Of a DNA stretch of 64,000 nt, positions 20,522 to 31,715 are shown piece after piece (the first letter of the stretch is position 1; each line of letters starts with the position of its first letter). A program made the translations under genes and the position numbers. The notes below the pieces were generated by a model. The model was not told the DNA's origin, searched no databases, and saw only the letters and a list, made by a program, of their open reading frames with translations. The stretch spans positions 1,768,501 to 1,832,500 of the forward strand of contig JAVHJL010000002.1 in assembly GCA_036971715.1 (NCBI GenBank). The letters run 5' to 3'. This DNA is from Arthrobotrys musiformis. Its lineage: Eukaryota > Ascomycota > Orbiliomycetes > Orbiliales > Orbiliaceae.

Positions 20522-21050
20522 CTGGGTAAAAGGTAAACGGGTTAGATGGGTTAGAGGAGAGATGAGTGAGATGGAAGAAGAAGATGGAAAAGAGGAGAAG
20601 AGATGTTGTTGGGGAAGAAAGAAGAGGAATAGGAAGGAAGAGGAAGGAAGGAAGTGGAGAAGGAAGAGCTTTTATGACAACAAAACGGGAGGAATATTGG
20701 GAGAATTAACAGGCGGAAGAAAAATAGGTGAATTGCCAGTGCCGAGCTGGGACTCAGACTAAGTATCGAGGCTGCGATCGCTCTATTCAATGTATAAATT
20801 TGCTTTTTGCAACGGGTTTCGAGCCGAGCTGGTAGCTAAACAAATAGTAACCAAACAACCAGGTTTCCAGAGACTTCCAACCCCACCGTTAAAGGGGAGC
20901 TGGTTGTCACAAGCCTCTGGTGAATGAAGCTCTAAGCTCAAGAACCCAGAATTTCTCAGAGATGAGACAAATCCTGGGATTCTGAAGAAGCCAGGATGTA
21001 ATGGAAGTGATAAATCAGGTGGTAAAACTGGGAGCTTTAGAATATCTTAC
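20522..21050 (-). other. Candidate 5' UTR intron of Argonaute
   Basis: Minus-strand CCAAG|GTAAGATATT at 21050 and TTTACCTTTTACCCAG at 20522 make a 529-nt GT-AG pair that ends 18 nt before the Argonaute ATG. The acceptor has a good pyrimidine tract. This is inference from splice-site shape, since no coding frame tests it. Confidence 0.3.
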
Positions 21051-24000
21051 CTTGGCCCTGTTGGCTACGATGAGAAGTAGATATCAGGAGAAGAGGGAGG
21101 AGAGGAAGCAATGGCAGAAGAAGAAGGAGAAGAAAGTCACGTCGGTTTGTACGTGAGAACCAGTTGAGAGATGAAGTTAACGAAAAAAAGAGGATCAGAG
21201 AATAGCAAAAGGGGAATGTGCCTGACAAGACCCCTGAAGTCGAGCTGGCTTCTGGAGAATAGAAAGTTGAGGTTCGAAAAGATGCAAATTACTTTGCCGG
21301 GAGAGTTGTTGGAAGGTGAAGAGAAGAAGGAAAAGAGGAGAAGGTCTGAGAGAAGTGGGGTCCTTAAATAGTTGAGATATCAGAGCGTGTGTGGATGATG
21401 GGTTGGTTACGAGACTGGTGATGGGGTAGCTGAGCAGGAGGAAGGAGGGTCAACACGGCGCTCCCAAGATAATACCACAAGACACCGTGGGAATCTAGGG
21501 ATTTCTGGCAGCAGGCAGTGTTCTCTGTAGTTCTATGAAGAAGGACCCGTTGGAGACAACTGAGCAGTATATGCTCAACAGATTGATAAGTAAACTGGAG
21601 ACAGGTATATTATGTGTTAGCAAAGGTCAAGCTGCACCTTCCACTCTCTAGTAACTCTGGAGCTTAAGCTTTACAGCTAACAGCACAGTTCATGGAAACA
21701 GCCTTAAACAAGAACTATACAGCTATATATAAATACAAGTACGAAGCTCCTCAATACAGGAGACACGGGCAGTAGTACTATAGCGGCGATAGAAACTTAT
21801 CGATCGTAGAGAAATATATTAAAATCAGAAGCCGGTGTAGAGACAAAGAACTGGAGGATGAATAGCAAAGGGAAGGCACATGCTAGTTATAAGATAATCA
21901 AGAATCAATATCAGGGGTCGTGACGAGACTCCATCATAGAGCTAGCTTGATCCTCATACCAGGCAAGCTATACCACAACAGCAACCTCTAAGCTTGTCCG
22001 GTGTAACACTCATGCAAGGCTAGACCAGGTGCATGAACGCCCCACCTGAGTCGATCAAGTTTTTCAATATCCAGCGAGGATACAACTTAAAACAGCCTTC
22101 TAAATTACCATGTTGGTGGTAAAGCAGTTCGAGCTTCCTAGCCGCATGCCGGGTCAACTATTTTCACGCTCCTGAACGCCCTTTTTGTGTTACAAGCCGT
22201 CCCGATGAACTAAACGTTCGAACGGTGCTAGTTCCACGGACCCAATTACATCAAACCAACTCTGCAAATCTTGCGTAATTCAACGTTGGAAGACCAAGAC
22301 AAAATAAAAAGAGGGAAAGAGTTCTAGAAGTCAAGAAAGCAACAGGCCGTCGTGGCCACTGGCACGAAAAAAAGAGGTGATGAACTCATGTTGATGGCAC
22401 AGATGTGTTGGCACTGTTGTAACAAACAGGGGTCCTCATTTTATATGGTTTTTATGCCGGACTGACTAGCGCGCACTAGGTCCTGCCGAACAATAATAAG
22501 GCAAGAAACGATGTCATGTTCTCGATCGATCCAACTCTCCGTTCGCGGAATTCCCACGTTGGAGGCGGGGAAGAGAGAGTGACAGCTAGCAGCTCGAATG
22601 GTGAATAGCGTCGATTCGGCTGATCAACTTTCAAGCATATCGACAACCTATTTGCGCCCCCTCAACCTGCTGGTTCTACCGGCAAGATGTTATTTGCTTC
22701 AAAAAGTTGTGAAGGTGTTGGTAGACCTCGAGCCCACGAGAGCAAGCTCGTGGATACGCCAGAAAGTTCAACCTCCATGTGCCAACGATTTAGAAGCAGC
22801 CACCCGTCGGAAGAACGTTACTCCAATTGCGCTGGTCTCTCGAGGTTTTGCAACAACCAAAGCACTTGATAGGGAAAAATGTAACTTGACAGAGCAACAC
22901 TGGAAAAGGAAAAAAAGCAAGTCGGCGGGAGACATGGGTGCCGGGATCCAAGGAACAAACAGAAGGGGGAAAAAACGCAAGCAGAAAATAAACGGTCGCA
23001 AAGAGAACTTCATAAGATCTGTAAATAATATAAACAACTAGCAACTTACCGACTGGCAGGAGATCAGTGAACAGTTTTGAAATATGAAGAGATGTTTCGA
23101 AGATGCAAATGCGATCAATTGACTTCTTAAAGGAGGCCTACTCGCCGGCGAACCTTTTGGGAATATTCTTATGTTAGCCCAGTTGACTAGCTTTAAGTGC
23201 CTCTCCGAATTCCACACCAGCCGCTTTTGAGGTTGTGCACAATCGCGACCAATTGGAACAATTGGCTTCCATGCTTGGTGGTTTAGAGCGAGTGTGCGAT
23301 TACTGGGTCGCTAAGCGTCGTTTATCGGGGATCGTTTACTTACCAACAGCAGCGGGAAATTTGGTGTCTGGGCCTTTTCCTAGGTGAACAGCCTCGCCAC
23401 AAACAGTGCAAACAGGAGGGAAGAGAGCGGGGAGCTGAGAACTTGATAAGCGCAGTGAAGGTATGTATATCCGTGGACAAATTAGTAGAAGTGGTAGATT
23501 ACGCCGGTAGAAAGACTCCCTGGTACCGCCATCATCCCTATGTGGGGTTTGGATACTAAGTATTTATGTTCCTCTCGTGCATACGGAATCTGTGTATGAT
23601 CTTGAATCCCGTTCGAGCACGAACAACTGAAAACTGCCTGAAAAACCAGAAGCTAGACTAAAATCGATATTGTTGTGGGCTACCGAGAAGAAAAAAAAAC
23701 CTATCATGTCAAAGAAAAACAATCCCTGAACTAGTACTGCAGCACTGGCAGTACGTACTGGGCAAACTCACGACTAACTTTTGATTAGGGTCAGGACTTG
23801 TCCATGCATGCATAATGACGCCTGATAAGTTGGCCAAACGTCAAATGTTGGCTCCAGCTGCTTTGGGAGCTCCAACGTAACTTGGGATCATGAGGCCCGC
23901 CATGACAGTTGGACTCGCAAGCTTGTTTGTGGGTGGGAGGGAGAAGGGAACTGCCTGTAGCCACTGGGGCCGTAGAAAAGGTACTTCAGGCAAGCTTTGG

Positions 24001-25123
24001 CTTGCTTGGGTCGAGATCAGGCAAGATAACACTGAGTTTCTAGTGATCCTGTGGGGTCATATGTTGTACTAGCAGGGGCTAGTGGCAAGCGGAGGTTTGG
24101 TCAATTGAGGTCTAACTTGCTGACATTTTTTCCAAGGTCGAACGATAATAGCACCGTTAACTATAAACCATCGGTGGGTTCGAAAATGGAAATAGAACGA
24201 GGTCAACAGGCAGCACTAGCTAGCACACCAAGCTCCAAAGTTAGACGGGCGGGTTTGGCCTATCATAAGCGAGTAGGAAACCTGCTGATTCGATCGACCC
24301 CAAAGACCATTTTTCATACGTTTCAAGGAGCCAATAGCTGCAGGGCGTCTGTGTGGTTGCACAAAATCTTAAATGTTAAAACTTCGTCTCCGGACTAATG
24401 GGGCTGGTTTCTATGTCCATATCTATAGATCTAACCTCAAGTTATGCATACATATGACTCAAGATGTAGCAAAGTACCTAGGTAGTTAGCAAACTCCTTG
24501 GTAAAAAGATCGTACGAACGAGCGCCCGAACAGGCATCTCATGATGACAAATCATAATCGGATGTTCGTTGCCTTATAGGTATATATATTCATCGCAGAT
24601 ATACATGTATATACGTAGCTGTGACGCGTAGACCAGCAGAGGGTATCAAGCGATCACGGGAACACGGTTACGTCTAAATTTTAAAAACGCCTTGATATCA
24701 TTAACTTTTGGGTCAATAGTATTAATTTACACGCTGGCTAGTATACATGGCGCTCGTGAAATGCTTTTTTTCTCTTTTAAAGTTCAATCCAACGAGGATG
24801 CTTGCCGTATACCATAAGATGACTGAAAAGTGCGAGAAAGAAATCAAGCCCGTTTTGTTCCCCCTTGCAATCCAACCAAATCCTAAAAATAAAACGGAGT
24901 GGGATAATTTGGACTAATATAAGCAAAAAACGCCGATGATGCAAGTCGTAATCGTGGGATGCTAGTCTATAGGATGATTCGAGAGGGCGGCGAGTACCGC
25001 GGGTGCCAGGGAGCTCCTGAAATTTTGATGGGGGTAGATAGAATTGTTACCGAGAATACGGCAACGGAACTGTAAATTTAGACTGTTAGCATCGTCTAGA
25101 CTTTTTTTTTAAGGGTTAAGGGT

Positions 25124-25189
25124 TCTCAAGTTAGTAGGGAAAATATATCGTTATCATTGTAACGATATATCAATACTGACGGCTTGAGA
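25124..25189 (-). promoter_or_regulatory. Hairpin just downstream of the RNA14 stop codon
   Basis: An 11-bp perfect inverted repeat (ATATATCGTTA at 25143-25153 against TAACGATATAT at 25160-25170) encloses a 6-nt loop. It is nested inside a second 7-bp pair (TCTCAAG at 25124-25130, CTTGAGA at 25183-25189). In RNA14 mRNA this stem-loop starts about 10-30 nt after the stop codon, so it would lie in the 3' UTR. Function not known. Confidence 0.55.
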
Positions 25190-25198
25190 GGCGTGCCT

Positions 25199-28100
25199 CT
25201 ACTGTGGCCCCGGTTGAAGGAGTTCAAATAGAGTTCTCAGAGCATCGTGGGTGGCGCTATCAGGAGGGGTAGGAAGACGCCCTCCTAATGGCGGTGTATG
25301 AGTTTGGGGTGTCTGGGGTATATGGGACATCTGGGACATATGGAAAGGCTGACTAGCCAATACGTGCCCATTCGAAAGACCTTGTGGTTGAAAGGATCCT
25401 CCGTTGGGCACGTTGCTAGAGGTGTGAAGGCCACCGATGCGATTATCGCAGGCACTAGAACGGTGCTGGTTTATGGATATTGCCTGAAGCCATGCGTAAA
25501 AAGGCGGCGATGAAAAATATGACACACCATTTGATTGATTTGGCGGCGGAGCAGGCACATTCATGTTCTTAAGCAGCTTGAAGATCTCCTCCGGATTGAA
25601 CCTAACAGACCGGTAAGTGTGGCTTGGCGGCAGAATGCTCAGGAGATACATGATGGAATCAGGCAACGAAGCTGGAGGAGGAGGAAGTGTGCCTGAGATC
25701 GATGTGTGTTTTCCATGATGTGATTGATTGTGACGCCCTTCTTGTTCCCGACTCGCAGCAGCTGCGGCGGCACGTTTTTGTTGATCCATTAAACGGCGAC
25801 CAGCAGCCCCCTTAATAGGAGACTCTCCACGAGCAATCTTCCGAGGCCGTTCGTTCTTTGATACGTCACCGTCGGAGTCCTCGGCTTGACGTTTGGGCGA
25901 CCTCTCAGGTGCAGCCGCAGGCTGTCGTGCGCCAGACCCCTTCGGGCGAACTTGAGTCGGAGATACGATAGGAGAAAACGAAGACGGGTTAAGAAGCTTG
26001 TATGAATGCCTCCCTGAAAACATTTTCAACTGAGGATCTAACACAGCAACCACGCACATTAGCTAGGTTCGATGCAAACCCATAGATATCCCTTACCTTG
26101 TGGATAGAATTCCCTCATCCTCTTCTCTAGTTTTTGAATCTGGCTAAGCTCCCCGTACTGAGATTCGTAGTCATAGAAGAATTGAAAAACTCTCTTTGCG
26201 TTACCGGCTTTCTCCGCAGTGATTTTCCCAACAAACGTTTCAAATACGGCCCTCGCATCTATTAAGAAAAAGTTAGCACCTTGGAGATTGTATTATACTA
26301 ATTTTGGACTTACTCGTGAGATCGTTGGTTGCAATCAGATGCTTTAGGTACTCAAGCACAAATTCTTCATCCTCCGGAAACATCTTGAGGCCCCGGTCGA
26401 AAATTCTGTTGGCGGAAGGATCTTTGTAGCAATGAAATTCCATCAAAGCGCTGGCGACGTAGACATCGGAGGTGATTTTACCACGTTTGCGAGCATCAGT
26501 GAATATTTGCCTAGATCCTCCGATCATATCTCCAATTTTGCCGTGGCCCTCAATGCGGCGCATTGTCCTCATCAAGTTAATCCATATTGCAGAGATTATT
26601 TTAGATATGCTAGTTGTTTCCTGTTTCGCTGCCTCCTTGACCATTGCTATCTGGTTCGAGATGTTAGTGTCAGACGGTGGCTCATAGTCGTCGTCGTCGT
26701 CGTCATCGGTAGTGGTTTTAGTCTTCTTTGCACTTTCCTCTAGCAAGGCCACGTTTTCTTTTTCGCGTTCATGCGCCTTCCCTAACAAGTTGTAATAGAC
26801 GTCCAGAATTTTATCGTAGACCTCTCGGACAGGTGTGCTCCTCTTTTTGACTGCTTCTCGATCTTCCGCTGGGGGTGCAGGGACACTCGACTCAAGGTAC
26901 TCAGCGTATCTGAAGTGAAGCAAACAACTCTCCGGATTAGCCTTCATGCCTTGCATCAAGAGGTCCACACCTTCCTTCTCGCGTCCGATTGAAAAACAAA
27001 ACTCGGCCGCTTCAAACCACATCTCGGGTAGAAACCGGAGGGCCATCAACGCCTGCTTGTAAACATAAAGAATCCTGTTCTGGAATCCAGTGAGATCCTC
27101 GGGATTAGGTTCCTGGGCAAGGACAAGAGGGTCGCTCTTTTCCCACTGTATCCACTTTTTCCAAATCTCCACCTGCTGCGTGTATTCATCGTACCCGTCG
27201 AAACCAGGTACCGGCGGCAATCGTGGCAGAGTCGTTCGAACCAAACCGTTGATAGTATTCCGGAGCGCCAAACCCGATGACCTTGCAGTCATGTAGGATG
27301 GTGACTTCTCGGAAATAAATTTGCGTCCCTAGACCCATATTAGATACTCATAAACACAATGGGGGAGCTATACTCACAGTTGTTTTGTTGAGACCCATTT
27401 CAAACTGGTCATACTCTTTCCACATCGCCTCAAGCCCGTTAACCGGAATGCAAATTACCCTTTGGAATATTTTTCGCAGATGGTCCATCTTCTGTTGGTC
27501 TTGCCACGCACTACCGCCAATTGTCCCAGGTCCACTTTTAATAAACGCAATGTATTCCTGCCATATCTTACCGGCCTCCCTATCGATTCCAATGCTGTTG
27601 AGAACGAATTCATAGACTTGAGTAATGACACCTCGAGCCTTTCCTGTTGTATCGGTAGCCAGATTATTCCTTCTACGAATGTAGTCGAGGTAAAGGGACC
27701 ACAAATCTACGTTCAAGACACCGGGAAGACATCTTTGGAACAGGCGCTCTGCATGGGATAGGTTATTCGAATCAAGTTCCATCTGAATGTAGGCAATCCA
27801 TTGCTCGGCCTAATGTAATGAAAGTTAGTAAATTCCGTATTCGTAATATTCCAAGGTAGACTTACTGCTGTTGGGAACAAAACAAGAAATCTTTCATAAA
27901 CAGCGCGAGCATCTTCGAATTTTCCTTTCTTCTGGTGCTCGTTGATAAGTGTGGTCCAGGCTTCAATGTCACCACGGGAGTCTTGGGAAATTCTGTCTTC
28001 GAGTTTGCCGACAACATCGTGGGCTAGGCGTTTTTTCTTTCCTTGTTGGGACGATTGGGCATTCATGGGCTCATTCGTAACACGAGAAGCATCATCAGGT

Positions 28101-28657
28101 ACATTTAGCACGGGTACATTTGAGAAGTTAGCTGCCGGTTGCACACCGGAGGAGGTCGACTTTTCATCATTTTCGATGTTATTATTATTGCTCTGTAAAG
28201 TCAAGGTAGTATTTTGTGTATTAGATCCTGCAGCAACGATAGGTTGCTCGTCCTCTGTCTCTATTACAAAAGGTCCAGCAAGTTCGACGCTGTTGGGCTC
28301 TGCTCGATTCTCAGGCGTAGCCTCGCCGCTGGCAATATTTGCCGCTGGGGTTGATGACAGCGGGATAGCGAGAGTGGCAGTTACCGCGCTTTCGTCCTGG
28401 GCAGACTCATTAGCCTTGCCTTTTTCGACCGCTGTATTATCGTGTGAGGTCGAAAGCGACTCATTAAGCGGCGCGGTATCTTCTTCGTCATCGAAATCGA
28501 CTTTCAGCACGTCATCGGGGTGCGTGTCAGGTGTGTCGTGGGATTCAGACGGACTCCCGCTTTGATTTGCGGCGGGATTCGATGTGGTGATGGTTTCCAT
28601 TTGTTCGTTCCTCATAGCCTTCAAAAAGGCAGCCTCGGCGTCGTCGCCTCCAGCCAT
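25199..28657 (-). CDS. RNA14: mRNA 3'-end processing protein RNA14 (CstF77 homologue)
   Basis: Scaffold subunit of cleavage factor IA, which cleaves and polyadenylates pre-mRNA in the nucleus. Five exons (28657-27866, 27809-27378, 27328-26314, 26258-26097, 26037-25199) give 1079 residues. A disordered acidic Ser/Thr-rich N-terminus of about 215 residues precedes the HAT-repeat (Suf) domain: GDIEAWTTLINEHQKKGKFE, ARAVYERFLVLFPTA, AERLFQRCLPGVLNVDLW and the large third exon with WKKWIQWEKSDPL and FRYAEYLESS. After the repeats come ERPRKIARGESP-type basic sequence and a proline-rich tail. The monkeytail-like segment includes LPDSIMYLLSILPPSHTYRS, which in yeast Rna14 binds Rna15. A poly-Asp run is encoded near 26700. 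Identification is firm. Confidence 0.96.
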
Positions 28658-29426
28658 ACCGATGAATGCAGATGAGCTGTTCGGCTGGACCGAGTTATAA
28701 AGGATAGCGACGACACAAATCGCAAGCGACGGTGTCTAGTATTGAGGGTGCACTGGAAGAGAGGAAGAAGAAAGGATGTCAGTAATGGCTTTTGGTAGAA
28801 TAGTCAGGGAACGTAGCGGGTTTTTGCAGTCCTGGAACGTACGGTGTCGCAGTTGTGTCACAATGCTTATGCAATGAACGCGGATGTGGGTGAGTGCAAC
28901 GACAAAGCTGGAAAGCTAAGATTGCTATATAAGCGGTATCGTTCGGTGACAATTAAAGCCACACGGAAACAGCGAATTGATTAGCGAAGAAGTCAGTGTC
29001 GACGAATGCGATACCGAAGGTTGGTTTGGCGCTTGTAACAACTCCGGAGAAGTGGAAGTGGAAGTGAAGATGGAGGTTGATGAAGATGAAGAAGTTGGTT
29101 GGTGGGAGGTTGAGTGAAGGGAAGAAAGGAAGAATTCGTTGCGACGACGCGAGAAACCCGACCCGCCTGATTTGGTTTGTCCAACCAACGACACACAACG
29201 CAGATGACCCAAGATGGCCTCAGCTCACACGACTGCTCCCAAACCCATGAACGAGACTACCTGGATAGGCTGGTACAGCTTATACAGGATTCAGGTAGGG
29301 CTTCGGTTTATACTTCTCATATATGGATCTAGAAATTTGGCTGCTTTTTTTTTTTTTTTTTTTTTTTCAAAATATTCCTATGTACAGTTATCCTCAAATA
29401 TAATACAATATATACCATGACGTGGG
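28658..29426. other. RNA14 upstream region with poly-T tract
   Basis: A 770-bp spacer between the RNA14 start and the FMP25-like stop. It contains a 23-bp T run at 29345-29367. A short plus-strand frame at 29214 (MASAHTTAPKPMNETTW) ends in a donor-like CAG|GTAGGG, but no continuing exon fits before the convergent gene. No supported gene. Confidence 0.5.
29345..29367 (+). repeat. 23-bp poly-T run
   Basis: A homopolymer T run lies about 60 bp downstream of the FMP25-like stop codon, reading as poly-A on the coding strand of that gene. Its length may be unreliable in sequencing. Confidence 0.95.
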
Positions 29427-31417
29427 TTAAGCCGTCTTCGCATAACAGGCCGTCAAGCCTCGCCCAGCCACGACTCTTTGCTCAATCTTCGCTGATCGAC
29501 TCTTTGAGTTCTGGTCAAGGAACTTAACCTTCTTCCCCGGTATTACTTGAAACCTCTCGTCCAGTTTTTTATCAATCCCTGAATCAATTGGTGATATGTA
29601 TGTGGGGACATTCTGGTTGGCCCTCTTTCCGTTGCCCAGTTGGTAGAACTCGTTCCCACCAAAGAACAAGATGTCGTTTCCAAAGTCCATATTGCTAGCT
29701 CCCACATTCTGTTGATTCGACATGATTACTGCAGCATGGGATCCCCCTACCGTTAGGTAAGAAGTGTTAATTGGCACAAGTCCTGCCTTCTTCTCGCTAT
29801 CTTTAGAAAAGTTAGTACGTGGAGGTCGAAAGCAAGATGTTGAAATTTCTTGTAGCAACTTACATTCGGTAAGACCGCTTATAGACTTGATCTTCTGAGG
29901 AGCACCCTGAGCGTGAACATAAAACCCGGTACCCAAAGAACCGTGTAGGCCATGGCCACACGCAAATACATCGTAAGTTTGGGTTGCCGGCTTGCTGAGG
30001 TCACTGCTTGGCGTGTGGGTTTCCAAGGTGAAATACGTATTGTTTCCACCAGCAAATATCTGCTGGAGTTTGGTTTTAATTCCGTCTCCTTTGTAGAATG
30101 CCCTTCGCGGCATCAACTTGGGCTTGGGAATCGATTCCCCAGAAAAGTCTAGCCCAAGCTGTCCTTTGGTGTTATCTCCCCAAACGAATATCTTCCCGTC
30201 CTTGTCCGCTGCTACACTGTGGTAGTTCCCCGCAGCAATCTGCGTGATCTTAAACTGACTCAAGTCTGTCACTTCCTGCGGTGTATCATATGGTTTTGGC
30301 TTTGATTCCCATGACATCCCGGAGATTCCAAGTTGACCTTTTAAGGGGAAATTATAGCTCGCGGAAGCCGCAGTATATACTTTCCCACGAGCCGTCAACA
30401 TCACAGTGTGTTCTAGACCAACAGCAATATCCACAACCCTAAAGAAATAATTAGTGCACCAGATTTCAAACTAAATTGATGAGAAAGAAATAAGATAGAA
30501 GCGTGTTCACTCTCCATACCTTTCATTCGGGGGCGTTAAGTTTCGGTATGATGTCCTAGCCTCTGATGTAGACTTCCAAAAAGGCGGTCCGCTTGTCTCC
30601 GTAGGCTTCGCAAATAACTCCTGCTCCTCTTTCGAGAACGGGATGGAATAGACTTTGCCCGATGATGATAAGGCTACAATGCGATCTTCCGACAAACCAG
30701 CCTTGACAATATCTTTACCCTCGAAGGTAACGACTGGTGCCCTGCAATTAGGAGCGTATCCTTTGCCCCATTGCATTAAGTCTCCGTTCTCCAGTATGGC
30801 AACTTTCAAACATTAGCTCTCCATTGCAATTTGAAATATAAATCTTTATGTGAACCATACCTCCCATATCATGTGAAATTTGCAAATCCCGAAGAACATA
30901 GCCATCAAAGAAGGGAACCCTTCTTGGAGCCTTCACGAAATTTTCATCCGAATCCGGTGCTGCTACACGGCCACTTGTCTGGCTTAGCGACTCTTTCTAT
31001 GCTTCTCAACGTGTCACGAAGAGGTATCAAACCTGTTTGACCCCCACAAGAAAACCCCAGGACGTTCCCAAAATGGAGTTACCTATAAAATATATTAGTA
31101 ACCTTTCGATATATAATATCTTGCAAAATGGGTTGACTATGCTATCATACCGGCTCATTCTGGACGACTTTCGATTTCTTTTCAGGTATCAATGCCGGAG
31201 CGTCCAGCTTCAAAGTTGGATGCGCAAAGGCCTGGTAGGCAAGCACTCCTACAAATAAAACCAAAGCGCCTCCTCCCGTGACCCCTAATCTCGCCGTTGT
31301 CGATGCATATGATTGTGAATGAATTGATCTGATGATTGAGCTTCTTCCTCCATATCGTATTTGAGGTCGGATGTGTGACAACGTGCGTAAGGACGCACGA
31401 GGCCCGGTCGAAAACAT
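29427..31417 (-). CDS. FMP25-like mitochondrial RCC1-repeat protein
   Basis: The N-terminus has a mitochondrial-type presequence (basic, Ser/Arg-rich over about 45 residues) and then a membrane segment (GGGALVLFVGVLAYQAF). The rest is an RCC1-like propeller: GVFLWGSN joined to SGRVAAPDSDEN, ILENGDLMQWGKGY, GLEHTVMLTARGKVYT, AAGNYHSVAADKDGKIFVWG and DILFFGGNEFYQLGNGKR. This matches fungal FMP25, an inner-membrane protein linked to cytochrome bc1 assembly. Six exons were traced: an 89-codon first exon ends at 31151, and introns lie near 31090-31150, 30965-31025, 30805-30855, 30440-30515 and 29805-29865. The intron at about 30965-31025 has a weak donor (GTTTGA). It is divergent from COG3, 298 bp away. 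Confidence 0.85.
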
Positions 31418-31715
31418 GGCGGTTAGAGCTTGGGTCGCTCTTACAATTTCATATCTCCCCGAGCTTAAGGCTGTAGATATACCTGGAGATATAATCGAAG
31501 GTTAAATCCAGGCCTTGCAATTGGCTGCTGTTGCATCAACCAAATTTGACGTCGTTGAATGTGTTGCGCGGATCACGTGGGTCGGCTTTGTTAGGCGACC
31601 TGTTCTCTCGCGACTCCCCGTCGAAACACCATTCGCTATAGCTTCTGCTGGCAAAGTGCGCCTCGAAGAATTGATTCCGACGATATAGCAAATTACGATA
31701 AGATACGATAGCACG
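31418..31715. promoter_or_regulatory. Shared divergent promoter, FMP25-like and COG3
   Basis: Only 298 bp separate the two start codons on opposite strands, so both promoters must lie here or overlap. No TATA box is obvious. CACGTG-like and GATA-type short motifs are visible (ATCACGTGGG near 31571), but binding is not shown. Confidence 0.55.

Larger units (their letters stand above)
20504..25198. other. Long gene-poor region between Argonaute and RNA14
   Basis: About 4.7 kb with no supported protein gene. The Argonaute promoter and leader are at the left end, with a CT-rich stretch on the minus strand at 20560-20660. The longest open frames (22598-23041, 24051-24398) have no motifs, and the overlapping frames on both strands are of similar quality. 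Several stretches (22000-22300, 23100-23700) look like unique non-coding DNA. No tRNA, 5S rRNA or transposon ends were recognised. A non-coding transcript or decayed repeat cannot be ruled out. Confidence 0.5.

Noticed and set aside
22598..23041. 147-residue open frame in the gene-poor block
   Set aside because: No recognisable domain, a lysine-rich end from A-rich DNA, and overlapping frames on the other strand are equally long.
24175..24190. tRNA B-box-like GGTTCGAAA
   Set aside because: The consensus end (TCC) is missing and no A box or cloverleaf could be fitted around it. No tRNA was found elsewhere either.
27942..28565. 207-residue open frame antisense to RNA14 exon 1
   Set aside because: Low-complexity Ser-rich shadow of the disordered N-terminus of RNA14; no motifs.
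29214..29420. Short frame starting MASAHTTAPKPMNETTW
   Set aside because: It has a plausible ATG and a donor-like site, but no following exon fits before the convergent FMP25-like gene, and the frame otherwise runs into poly-Phe from the T tract.
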